From Streptomyces kaniharaensis (lineage in GTDB: Bacteria > Actinomycetota > Actinomycetes > Streptomycetales > Streptomycetaceae), in contig NZ_WBOF01000001.1 in assembly GCF_009569385.1 (NCBI RefSeq), positions 5,651,501 through 5,715,500 of the forward strand: a DNA stretch of 64,000 bases, read 5' to 3'. The position numbers were made by a program, and so were the translations under genes. Below the pieces are notes generated by a model that was not told the origin of the DNA, did no database searches, and saw only the letters and a program-made list of their open reading frames with translations. This document shows positions 36,222 through 44,222 of the stretch, piece after piece; position 1 is the stretch's first letter, and every line of letters begins with the position of its first letter.

Positions 36222-36330
36222 ATGCGGTGTTCGTGGCAGGTGGGAGCGGGGTGCTCGGGCGGCGGCTGGTGGCGCAGCTCGTGGCGCGGGGGCACCACGT
36301 GACGGCGACGACGAGGCCCGCCGGTCCGCG
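36222..36330 (+). pseudogene. Fragment of an NAD-dependent epimerase/dehydratase N-terminus
   Basis: After ATG 36222 the frame shifts by one base: from GTG 36227 the plus strand reads VFVAGGSGVLGRRLVAQLVA followed by RGHHVTATTR, the first Rossmann beta-alpha-beta of extended SDR epimerases (normally preceded by MR in frame). One missing G after the second codon explains the shift. The rest of the gene is gone; the frame runs into the 3' end of the methyltransferase on the other strand. Confidence 0.6.
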
Positions 36331-36362
36331 GACCGCTGAACACCCTGAAGGACGCCGGCCGT

Positions 36363-37157
36363 TCAGGCGGGGCGGGACTTCTCGGCGACGAGGAGGGCGT
36401 AGCCGAGCGTGCCGTCGGCGATGGCGGCGCGGGCGGTGGCCAGCGTGGAACGGGTGGCATCCGGGGTGAAGCCTGCCGTGGTGACGTAGTCGGGAAGGGC
36501 CATGCGCAGGACGGTGATTCGGGCCTCGACCTGGTCGGCCATGCGGGTCAGCGCGGCGTCGTGGCGTTCGGTGCGGACGGTGCGCAGGCCGGCGGCGGCC
36601 AGCGTGGCGGCGTACTCGTCGAGGGGCCGTGCGTCGGCGATGCAGGCGAACCTGGCGGCGAGGGTGGTGAGTTCGGGCGGGAGCCGGTCGGGGTCGGCGG
36701 TGACATCGGTGAGGCCGACCCGGCCGCCGGCGTGCAGGACGCGCGCGAACTCCATGGCCGCTGCCGCCTTGTCGGGGAAGGTGCACAGGGCGCACTCGCA
36801 CACGACGGCGTCGAAGCTCCCGTCCGGGTAGGGGAGTTGCTCGGCGTCGCCGGTGGTGAAGGTGGCCCGCTCGGCCAACTGGGCTGCCTCTGCCGCGGTA
36901 TTGGCATGGGCGGTGTTGGCGGGGGAGTAGTCGAGGCCGTCCACGCGTGCGCCGTACGCGTCGGCGAGCAGCAGTGCGGTGGTGCCGCGGCCGGAGGCGA
37001 CGTCCAGCACGCGGGTTCCGGGGGTGAGCCCGAGGGCGTCGGCGAGGTGCCGGGTGAGTGCCGTGCCGCCGGGGTGGTAGGAGTCGCCGAGGAGCAGGGC
37101 GACCGCGTCGGAGGAGTAGAAGCCGGCGCAACAGGCCTTCAGGTTATCGGAGTTCAC
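36363..37157 (-). CDS. Class I SAM methyltransferase with ArsM-like cysteines
   Basis: The 264-aa Rossmann methyltransferase has motif I LDVASGRGTTALL (51-63), acidic loop GLDYSPAN, and motif post-II DGSFDAVVCECALCTFPDK. Cysteines at 9, 10, 120, 122, 125 and 172 stand out. Cys122 and Cys172 fall where arsenite methyltransferases place their arsenic-binding cysteines, but the rest differs from bona fide ArsM, so a thiol- or metal(loid)-linked substrate is only a possibility. The start GTG at 37157 overlaps the stop of the radical SAM gene (GTGA), meaning tight coupling. The two probably act sequentially on one substrate. Confidence 0.82.
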   Translation of the reverse strand: MNSDNLKACCAGFYSSDAVALLLGDSYHPGGTALTRHLADALGLTPGTRVLDVASGRGTTALLLADAYGARVDGLDYSPANTAHANTAAEAAQLAERATFTTGDAEQLPYPDGSFDAVVCECALCTFPDKAAAAMEFARVLHAGGRVGLTDVTADPDRLPPELTTLAARFACIADARPLDEYAATLAAAGLRTVRTERHDAALTRMADQVEARITVLRMALPDYVTTAGFTPDATRSTLATARAAIADGTLGYALLVAEKSRPA

Positions 37158-38755
37158 TTCCGCCTCCGCGAGCCGTACGGGGTGTCGATGAGCTGGTCCT
37201 GGAGGGGGAGCGCGTTGGGAACGACGTCGGCGACCGGGACGCCGGACATCTGTGCGCGGACCTGCTCGCGGTAGCCGACGGAGTTGTAGGCGCAGAACGG
37301 GATGAGGCGCCCGTCGGGGGTGATCTCCTCGACGCAGCACTTCATCAGCTGCTTGACGTTGAGGGTGTACGGGTCCTGGAAGTCCTGGACCACGATCATG
37401 AACGCCTTGTCCTTGAGGTTCTTCAGCACGGCGGGCAGGTCGACGCCGCAGGCTCCACCGACCTCCGTGCGGGAGGTGTCCCCGCCGCAGTCGAACGCCT
37501 CGGCGGCGGCCCGCAGCCTGGCCTCGGTCGTGGCCGTGCCCATGAACGCGGAGGCCGACCAGAGCCGCTCCAGCGCCTCGCGGATCGACGTGTCCGGCAG
37601 GGCCCGGTTGGCGACGTAGTCGAGGTAGTTCTCCATGTCGACCAGCCGCGGCAGCGGGACGACCGAGCGGTTGCCGGGCTCGCCGTCGGTGAACAGGTAC
37701 GTGATGGAGCGGCAGCTGGGGAAACAGCAAGGGACCGGAAAGAAGTCCTCTCGCCGTAGCCAGTACGGAAGTTGATCGACCATCAGCTTGATGACGTCCG
37801 GGTTGGTGAGCCGGTTCAGCGGGTCGAAAGGGAGGTGTCGGCCGGAGTGGGTGACCGGCTGGAGGACGACGGCGCGGACGGCCGGGTGATCGACGCCGAA
37901 CTCGACGATCCGGCCGACCTCGTGCTCGTTCAGCCCGCGCTCGACTGCCGCCGCGAGGCTCACGTACAGGCCCTCCGCCGCGCAGTTGTCCAGCGCCTGC
38001 TGCTTGAACGTCCGCAGGTCTCGGCCGCGGATCTCCAGGTGGGTGCGCGAGTCGAAGCCGTCGAACTGGAGGTAGACGGGGAGGGTCCTGCCCGACTCCC
38101 GGTTTCGGCGGCCGAGTTCGGCGACGAAGCGCCGGTCGGTGGCGAGGCGGATGCCGTTGGTGTTCAGGACGATGTTGCGGATCGGGCGGGCGAGGGCGAG
38201 GTCGATGAAGTCCAGGATGTGCTTGTGGATGGTGGGTTCACCGCCGGAGAACATCACCACCTCCGCCTCGCCCTCGCTCTCGACGAAGGCGTCCAGCATC
38301 CTCTCGCACTGCTCGTGGGTGATGGCGTAGCCTCCCCCGGGCCCCGTCCCGGGGGAGCCCCAGGTCTGATGGCCGGAGTCGGCGAAGCAGATCGGGCAGT
38401 CCAGGTTGCAGCCGGTGTTGACCTCGACGATGCCGAGGCAGGCGTGCTGCTTGTGCTCCGGGCAGAGGCCGCAGTCGAGCGGGCAGCCGTCGCGTACCTC
38501 GGTCTGGAAGGCGAGCGGGATGGTACCGGGCTTGTTGAAGCGGGAGGAAGCCAGGTACTCCTCGGCGTCCCCGTACACCAGGGCCTCGAACCCGCCGTGC
38601 TCGGGGCAGCGTTTGCGCAGGTAGACCTTGTTTTCGCGGAGGTTGACCTGGGCGTCGACGGGCCTCTTGCAGACCGGGCAGATCGACTTGGTGAACTCCG
38701 CGAACACCTCGTCCCGGTCCTGCTTCACGCGCGGTGTGCGGTTCTCCTCGGTCAT
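37154..38755 (-). CDS. Radical SAM enzyme of the Tes/MJ0619-like family
   Basis: The 533-aa protein has an N-terminal zinc-ribbon-like segment (Cys26, Cys29, Cys50 in SICPVC and RCPEHG), then CPLDCGLCPEHKQHAC (91-106), then the radical SAM triad CNLDCPIC (Cys116, 120, 123) and GGEPT for SAM binding. C-terminal cysteines in PVPCCFPSC and KCCVEE probably hold auxiliary clusters. This combination is shared with the archaeal tetraether synthase Tes and MJ0619 (methanopterin methylation); those enzymes make C-C bonds at unactivated carbons. ATG 38755 with TGGAG upstream was chosen. It is coupled to the methyltransferase and divergent from a flavin reductase that might supply electrons. Confidence 0.85.
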   Translation of the reverse strand: MTEENRTPRVKQDRDEVFAEFTKSICPVCKRPVDAQVNLRENKVYLRKRCPEHGGFEALVYGDAEEYLASSRFNKPGTIPLAFQTEVRDGCPLDCGLCPEHKQHACLGIVEVNTGCNLDCPICFADSGHQTWGSPGTGPGGGYAITHEQCERMLDAFVESEGEAEVVMFSGGEPTIHKHILDFIDLALARPIRNIVLNTNGIRLATDRRFVAELGRRNRESGRTLPVYLQFDGFDSRTHLEIRGRDLRTFKQQALDNCAAEGLYVSLAAAVERGLNEHEVGRIVEFGVDHPAVRAVVLQPVTHSGRHLPFDPLNRLTNPDVIKLMVDQLPYWLRREDFFPVPCCFPSCRSITYLFTDGEPGNRSVVPLPRLVDMENYLDYVANRALPDTSIREALERLWSASAFMGTATTEARLRAAAEAFDCGGDTSRTEVGGACGVDLPAVLKNLKDKAFMIVVQDFQDPYTLNVKQLMKCCVEEITPDGRLIPFCAYNSVGYREQVRAQMSGVPVADVVPNALPLQDQLIDTPYGSRRRK

Positions 38756-39013
38756 CGCGTCTCCAGCGGGGCTCGTTCGCGGGTGCGTCACCCTCACACC
38801 TCCACCCTGGGCCCTGCGAGGGGTTCACGAAACCCGGTCGGCCGCCCGGTTCCCTCCGTCCGCTGGTGCGGCGGTGACGCGGCGCAGGCGGTAGGGCAGG
38901 ACGGCTGCGCCGGGACGGGGTTTCCTGGAAGCAGGGCCGGCGGTCGCGAGCCGACGGAGTGGGCGGCACGGACGAGTCCTGAACGAACCGACCGGACGAA
39001 GGAGGGCCGAGCG

Positions 39014-40372
39014 ATGACACGGGACACCGACGTCGTGGTGATCGGCATGGGCGTGGGCGGCGAGCACGTCGCCGAGCGGCTGGCCGCGGAGGGGGTGGGC
39101 GTGGTCGGGGTGGAGGCCGAGCTGGTCGGCGGGGAGTGCCCGTACTGGGCCTGCATCCCGAGCAAGATGATGATCCGCGCCGGGAACCTCCTCGCCGAGG
39201 CGCGCCGCATCCCCGGCATGGCGGGCCGTTCGGAGGTCGAACCGGACTGGCGGCCGGTCGCGGACCGTATCCGGGACGAGGCCACCGACGACTGGAACGA
39301 CCAGGTCGCCGTCGACCGCTTCACCGGCAAGGGCGGCACGTTCCTGCGCGGACGCGCCCGGCTGGCCGGCCCCGGGCGGGTCGAGGTGGACGGGGAGGAG
39401 TTCACCGCGCGCCGCGGCGTGGTGCTGGCCACCGGCAGCCGCCCGTCGATCCCGCCGGTGCCGGGCCTGGACCGGGTGCCGTACTGGACCAACCGGGACG
39501 CCGTCTCCGCGAAGGAGCCGCCCGCCTCGCTGCTGGTGCTCGGCGGCGGGGCCATCGGGCTCGAACTCGCGCAGGCCTTCGCCCGCTTCGGCAGCTGGGT
39601 GACGGTCGTGGAGGCACTGGACCGCCTGCTGCCCGCCGAGGAACCCGAGACCGGGGCCCTGCTCGCCGAGGTCCTCGGCGCCGACGGGATCACCGTCCGC
39701 ACCGGCGCGAAGGCCGACGGTGTGCGCCACGACGGGGACGTGTTCCGGCTCTCCGTCGATGCCGGTGACGAGTTGACGGCGGATCGGCTCCTCGTCGCCA
39801 CCGGCCGTCGTCCCGTCCTGGCCGATCTGGGCCTGGAGACCGTCGGCCTCGACCCCGGCGCCCGTGCGGTGGCCGTCGACGGACAGCTGAGGGCCGGCGA
39901 CCGGCTCTGGGCCGTCGGCGACCTGACCGGCCGGGGCCTGTTCACCCACGTCGCGATGTACCAGGCCGAGATCGCCGTCCGGGACATCCTCGGCACACCG
40001 GGCCCGGACGCGGACTACCGGGCGCTGCCCCGGGTCACCTTCACCGACCCCGAGGTCGGCTCGGTGGGCCTGTCCGAGCGGGCCGCCCGCGAGCAGGGCC
40101 TGCACGTACGGACCGGCACGGCCGAGATCCCCTCCGCCACCCGGGGCTGGATCCACAAGGCCGGCAACGAGGGCCTGGTCAAGCTGGTCGAGGACGCCGA
40201 CCGGGGCGTCCTGGTCGGCGCCACGTCCGTCGGCCCGGTGGGCGGCGAGGTGATGTACGGGCTCGCGGTGGCCGTCCAGGCCGAGGTGCCGGTCGAGCGG
40301 CTGCGGCACATGATCTACGCCTACCCGACGTTCCACCGCGCGGTGGAGGAGGCACTGCGACGGTGGCACTGA
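39014..40372 (+). CDS. FAD-dependent pyridine nucleotide-disulfide oxidoreductase
   Basis: The 452-aa class I flavin disulfide reductase (lipoamide dehydrogenase/mercuric reductase group) has an FAD-binding GMGVGGEHVAE, redox-active Cys42 and Cys47 in GGECPYWACIPSK, an NAD(P) motif GGGAIGLELAQAFARFG, and WAVGDLTGRGLFTHVA. The C-terminal catalytic segment reads YAYPTFHRA instead of the usual HxHPT, so the active-site His-Glu pair is altered and the natural substrate may not be lipoamide. A GGAGGG ribosome site precedes ATG 39014. It is divergent from the radical SAM gene. Confidence 0.88.
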   Translation: MTRDTDVVVIGMGVGGEHVAERLAAEGVGVVGVEAELVGGECPYWACIPSKMMIRAGNLLAEARRIPGMAGRSEVEPDWRPVADRIRDEATDDWNDQVAVDRFTGKGGTFLRGRARLAGPGRVEVDGEEFTARRGVVLATGSRPSIPPVPGLDRVPYWTNRDAVSAKEPPASLLVLGGGAIGLELAQAFARFGSWVTVVEALDRLLPAEEPETGALLAEVLGADGITVRTGAKADGVRHDGDVFRLSVDAGDELTADRLLVATGRRPVLADLGLETVGLDPGARAVAVDGQLRAGDRLWAVGDLTGRGLFTHVAMYQAEIAVRDILGTPGPDADYRALPRVTFTDPEVGSVGLSERAAREQGLHVRTGTAEIPSATRGWIHKAGNEGLVKLVEDADRGVLVGATSVGPVGGEVMYGLAVAVQAEVPVERLRHMIYAYPTFHRAVEEALRRWH

Positions 40373-40390
40373 CGGCGGTCGCACCGACGC

Positions 40391-40690
40391 CTATGCCTGC
40401 TCCTGGGTGCCCTCGATCGCGACCCCGTGCCAGAAGGCGACGTGGTTCCCGATCCGGCGGGCGAGGAAGACCGGGTGCGGGTAGTACCAGGCGGCGTCGG
40501 GGTTGGTCAGGCCGTCGGCGGTGACGTCGTAGTACCGGGCCACGCCCTTCCACGGGCACAGCGACCGCGTGCGGCTCTCGGTGAAGTGCTCGCGCCGGAG
40601 GGACTCGGGTGGGAAGTAGTGGTTGCCCTCGACCACCCGGGTGCGGGGCGTCTCGGCGATCACGACGCCGTTCCAGATCGCTCGCATCAT
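40391..40690 (-). CDS. DUF427 family protein
   Basis: The 99-aa single-domain protein has the DUF427 hallmarks: MRAIWNGVVIAETPRTRVVEGNHYF at the start (substrate pocket strand), SLCPWKGVARYYDV in the middle, and AWYYPHPVFLARRIGNHVAFW near the end. Its enzymatic role is unknown. The first of two consecutive ATGs (40690) has GGAGG at 8 nt. The stop is 18 bp from the convergent flavin reductase stop. Confidence 0.9.
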   Translation of the reverse strand: MMRAIWNGVVIAETPRTRVVEGNHYFPPESLRREHFTESRTRSLCPWKGVARYYDVTADGLTNPDAAWYYPHPVFLARRIGNHVAFWHGVAIEGTQEQA

Positions 40691-40738
40691 GACGTTCCGC
40701 CTCCCTTCGCGGTCCCTTCGCGGTCCCGGCGGGCGGGC

Positions 40739-42844
40739 TCACGGACGGGCGGGTGTCGCGGCCTGCGGCAGGGGCCGGACACGGGCGACGAGGAGGGCGA
40801 CGTCGTCGTCCCCGCCCCGGTGGTACAGGGCGCCGAGGAGCAGGTCGCAGGTCTCCTCCGGGGAGCGGCGGGGCCGGCCGAGGAGGTCGGTGAGGGCCGC
40901 CAGCCGGTTGTCGATGTCGTGGTCACGGGTCTCCACGAGCCCGTCGGTGTAGAGCACGAGTTCGTCGCCGATCCCGAGGTCGAGGGGGGTGTCATGGAAG
41001 GTGACTCCGCCGACGCCCAGGGGCGCGCCGGTGGGCAGGTCGAGCAGGGTCGGCGGATGGCCCGGGCGGGTGTGGACGGGCGGTAGGTGGCCCGCGGTGG
41101 CGATGCGGCAGCGGAGGCGGCGGGGGTCGAGGACGGCGTAGACGCAGGTGGCGATGGACTCGCCGAGGCCGGCGGCGATCCGGTCGAGGTGGGTGAGCAC
41201 GGCGGCGGGCTCCAGGTTGAGACCGGCCAGGGTCCGTGCCGCGGTGCGCAGTTGGCCCATCGTGGCGGCGGCGGTGATGCCACTGCCCATCACGTCGCCG
41301 ACGACCAGGGCGGTCATGTCGGCGTCCAACGGGATGACGTCGAACCAGTCGCCGCCGACCTCGCCGACGGTGGCGGCCGGCTGGTAGCGGTAGGCCACCT
41401 CCAGGCCGGGCGGCTGGGCGGGGCGGTCGGGCAGCAGGTGGCGCTGGAGGGCGAGGGCGGCGTGGCGCTGGCGCTGGTACCAGCGGGCGTTGTCGATGGC
41501 GACGGCTGCGCGGGCGGCGAGTTCGCCGGCCAGCACCAGGTCGTCGTGGTCGAACGGCTGCTCGTTACGGGCGCGTTTGAGGTCCAGCGCGCCCAGGACC
41601 TGACCGCGGGCGCGCAGCGGCACGGCCAGGTAGGAGTGGATCCCGGCCTGTCCGAGCAGTTCGACGGCCTCCTCGTCGCGCGCGATGCGCGGCAGGTCGC
41701 GGTCGGTGACGTGGGCCAGGAGGACGGGGCGGCCCGTGCGGGCGCAGCGGGTGACGAGACGCGTGGCGTCGTAGCGGGCGATCTCGCCGACGGGGTCGGC
41801 GGCCTCGACGGCGGGCGAGGGGTAGGCGGCCTTGACGGCGAGGGCCCGGAACAGGACCGGGCTGCCCGGGTCCGGTGCGGGCTGGCTGTTGGTGAGGACG
41901 GCTTCGAGGACGTCGACGGCGGCGATGTCGGCGAACTCGGGGACCAGGACGTCGGCGAGCTCTCGCGCGGTGGTGCCGAGGTCGAGGCTGGTGCCGATCC
42001 GTTCGGAGGCGTCGGCGATCACGGTGAGGCGGCGCCGCGCCGCTGCGGCGGCGGTCGCGGCGCGGTGCTGCTCGGTGATGTCGACGACCGAGGTGGCGAT
42101 GCCGATCACGTGGTGGGCGGAGTCCTCCAGGCGGTAGTAGGACACCCGCCAGGCGTGCTCCGTCCCGGGGTCGGCCGCGGTGCGGCCGGTGGTGAACTGG
42201 TTCAGCAACGGGGTGCCGGTGGCCAGCACCTCCCGCATGGCGGCTTCGATCGCGTCCACGTCCAGGAACGGCAGTACGTCCCGGACCGTCCCGCCCAGGT
42301 GCCGGTCGGCGGGCAGGCCGTTGATGCGCTCCAGCGCCGGGTTGACCAGGACGTAGCGCAGGTCGGTGTCCAGCACGGCGACGCCGACCGGGGTCTGTTC
42401 CACCAGACGCAGCGACAGGGCGAGGTCCCGTTCGAGGCGGCTCAGCGTCGCACGGTCCGAGGCCAGGCCGAGCGCGTAGTGGCGGCCGTCCTCGTCCTCC
42501 AGGCGCATGTTGCGGAACTCGGCCAGCACCGTGGACCCGTCCTTGTGCCGGACCGGGAAGACCCCGGCCCACGACCCGCCGCCGGACATCACCTTCGCGA
42601 ACAGCGACAGCACCAGCTCCATGTTCTGCTCGTCGACCAGCACCTGGGCGGCGTCCCGGCCGAGGGCCTCGCTCGCCCGGTAGCCGAACAGGTCCTCGGC
42701 CTGCGGGCTCCACAGCACGATCCGCCCCTCCGCGTCCAGCACCACCGCGGCGACGCCCAGGACGTCCAGCAGCCCGCCCGGCGCCATCGACGGATCCCCG
42801 CCCAGCGAAGCGGCACCCGGTGGTCCCGCGTGCCCGGCGTCCAT
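40739..42844 (-). CDS. PAS-PAS-GAF-PP2C (SpoIIE-type) serine phosphatase
   Basis: The 701-aa signalling protein has PAS domain 1 (about 20-130, with GLLDVLGVAAVVLDAEGRIVLW), PAS domain 2 (about 140-265, VAVLDTDLRYVLVNPALERING), a GAF domain (about 285-455) and a C-terminal SpoIIE/PP2C domain with GEVGGDWFDVIPL, GDVMGSGITAA and GDELVLYTDGLVE, containing the metal-binding Asp residues. Such phosphatases dephosphorylate anti-anti-sigma factors in response to ligands bound by PAS/GAF modules. No C-terminal kinase (HATPase) domain is present. ATG 42844 has a strong GGAGGAGG site. Confidence 0.92.
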   Translation of the reverse strand: MDAGHAGPPGAASLGGDPSMAPGGLLDVLGVAAVVLDAEGRIVLWSPQAEDLFGYRASEALGRDAAQVLVDEQNMELVLSLFAKVMSGGGSWAGVFPVRHKDGSTVLAEFRNMRLEDEDGRHYALGLASDRATLSRLERDLALSLRLVEQTPVGVAVLDTDLRYVLVNPALERINGLPADRHLGGTVRDVLPFLDVDAIEAAMREVLATGTPLLNQFTTGRTAADPGTEHAWRVSYYRLEDSAHHVIGIATSVVDITEQHRAATAAAAARRRLTVIADASERIGTSLDLGTTARELADVLVPEFADIAAVDVLEAVLTNSQPAPDPGSPVLFRALAVKAAYPSPAVEAADPVGEIARYDATRLVTRCARTGRPVLLAHVTDRDLPRIARDEEAVELLGQAGIHSYLAVPLRARGQVLGALDLKRARNEQPFDHDDLVLAGELAARAAVAIDNARWYQRQRHAALALQRHLLPDRPAQPPGLEVAYRYQPAATVGEVGGDWFDVIPLDADMTALVVGDVMGSGITAAATMGQLRTAARTLAGLNLEPAAVLTHLDRIAAGLGESIATCVYAVLDPRRLRCRIATAGHLPPVHTRPGHPPTLLDLPTGAPLGVGGVTFHDTPLDLGIGDELVLYTDGLVETRDHDIDNRLAALTDLLGRPRRSPEETCDLLLGALYHRGGDDDVALLVARVRPLPQAATPARP

Positions 42845-43110
42845 CCGGCCACCTCCTCCCGCCGGACGCGCACCCGCCCGCACGGCGGCGCGGCGTGTCC
42901 ACTCCATCGTCCCGCCTCGGCTCGCAGCCGCCAGCCGGGCGGCCGCGACGGCCCGGCGGCCTCGGCGACGCGAGCGGGGCGCGCACGGCACGGCGGCGGG
43001 ATCACGCTCGGTGATCGCACGTTCGGCCGGTCACGGCTTTGTCCGCTCCGGTGCGGCCGCGCATGGTGGGAACATGAAGAGCCTGTCCGAGCGTCGGTAG
43101 GCGGACTGCC

Positions 43111-43443
43111 ATGCCGATCTACCAGACCGCCCACTACCGGGTGAACGCCGATGCCGTGGAACGGGTCGAGGCGGCGATCGAGGAGTTCGTCCGCTACGTC
43201 GCCGAGCACGAGCCCGACACGTGGATGTACACCGCCTGGCAGCAGAAGGACGACCCGACCCGCTTCGTCCACCTCTTCACGTTCGCCGACGAGGACGCCC
43301 ACCGGACTCACGGCAGCTCCGAGGCGGTGCGCCGCTTCGAGGCCGTCTACTCGCCCGAACTCTCCGAGGGCCCGGTCGTCTTCACCGACTATCGCCTGAT
43401 CGCCACCAACACCGCGCGAGGATCGCGCGGGTGGGCCAACTGA
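43111..43443 (+). CDS. Antibiotic biosynthesis monooxygenase-fold (ABM) protein
   Basis: The 110-aa dimeric alpha/beta-barrel fold has the pattern YRVNADAVERVEAAIEEFVRYV, then DTWMYTAWQQKDDPTRFVHLFTFADEDAHRTHGSSEAVRRF, the usual ABM layout of strand, helix, central strands and a His-containing second helix. ABM proteins include quinone-forming monooxygenases and heme-degrading enzymes, but many small ones have unknown function. It is divergent from the phosphatase gene over 266 bp and appears to be monocistronic. Confidence 0.85.
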   Translation: MPIYQTAHYRVNADAVERVEAAIEEFVRYVAEHEPDTWMYTAWQQKDDPTRFVHLFTFADEDAHRTHGSSEAVRRFEAVYSPELSEGPVVFTDYRLIATNTARGSRGWAN

Positions 43444-43627
43444 CGACGGCATCTAGCCGCTGGAGGCCCCGTCGAGGGACGAGCCGGAAACCGCCTCCTG
43501 CGGGTCGAGCCGCTGCATGGGACCCTGGAAGCGTGACCTCGGACGGGCGGTTGCCCACGTTGCCGGTGGGTGGGCCCACCGGCAGCGGCTCGGCGCGGTG
43601 GCGCCGTGGTCCGTGAAGGAGGACCTG

Positions 43628-44086
43628 ATGTCGGACGAAGCGTTGATGGGCGACCAGGTGTACCAGCCGGACGGCTCGGAGGTTCAGGACGACGTCGGGC
43701 CCCTGGAGGCGCAGGACACCCTGGACGACCGCGGTCTCGAATCGGCGCTCGACGAAGGCTACGCTCCGCCGGAGCGCCCGCTCGCGGTGGAACGCCACGG
43801 CGTCACCGCGGCGGAACAGCGTGTGCGCGAGAGCCTGGAACGGCGGCTGTCGGCGGAACTCCCGGAGGTCGTCTCACCCGAGGGAGACGGGATCGGTGAC
43901 ACCTCCGGCACCGACGGAGAGCCGATCGACACCGAGGCGGGCGAGATCCGGACGGGCCGGCTGATCGCGTCCTTCGGCTCGCGCAGCGATCTGATCGCCG
44001 AGGACGTCGGGATCTGCGGTGGTGCCGCGACGGCGGAGGAGGCGGCCATGCACACCACCGACGACCCCGAAGCCATCATCGAGTGA
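43628..44086 (+). CDS. DUF5709 family protein
   Basis: The 152-aa, very acidic, soluble protein lacks signal or membrane segments. It has the DUF5709 features GVTAAEQRVRESLERRL and the C-terminal SRSDLIAEDVGICGGAATAEEAAMHT. The family is restricted to actinobacteria and of unknown function, often stress-linked. GGAGG at 7 nt fixes the start at ATG 43628. Confidence 0.9.
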   Translation: MSDEALMGDQVYQPDGSEVQDDVGPLEAQDTLDDRGLESALDEGYAPPERPLAVERHGVTAAEQRVRESLERRLSAELPEVVSPEGDGIGDTSGTDGEPIDTEAGEIRTGRLIASFGSRSDLIAEDVGICGGAATAEEAAMHTTDDPEAIIE

Positions 44087-44222
44087 TCGCGCCCGGCTGA
44101 TTGCTTCGGCCGCCGTGCGGTGCAGGGCAGCTGCGCCGCGGACGGTCCGTCACCACCGACGTCGTCAACGGCCCCGCTGCTCCCGGTGGAGGCGGTGGCA
44201 GCGGAGCCGTCGGCCGGAGCCG

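Noticed and set aside
36363-37157. Calling the methyltransferase ArsM (arsenite methyltransferase)
   Set aside because: Two cysteines coincide with ArsM positions, but the N-terminal cysteine motif and other family blocks differ, and no ars genes are near.
37154-38755. Calling the radical SAM protein tetraether synthase
   Set aside because: Motifs match the wider Tes/MJ0619 family, but streptomycetes are not known to make tetraether lipids; substrate is left open.
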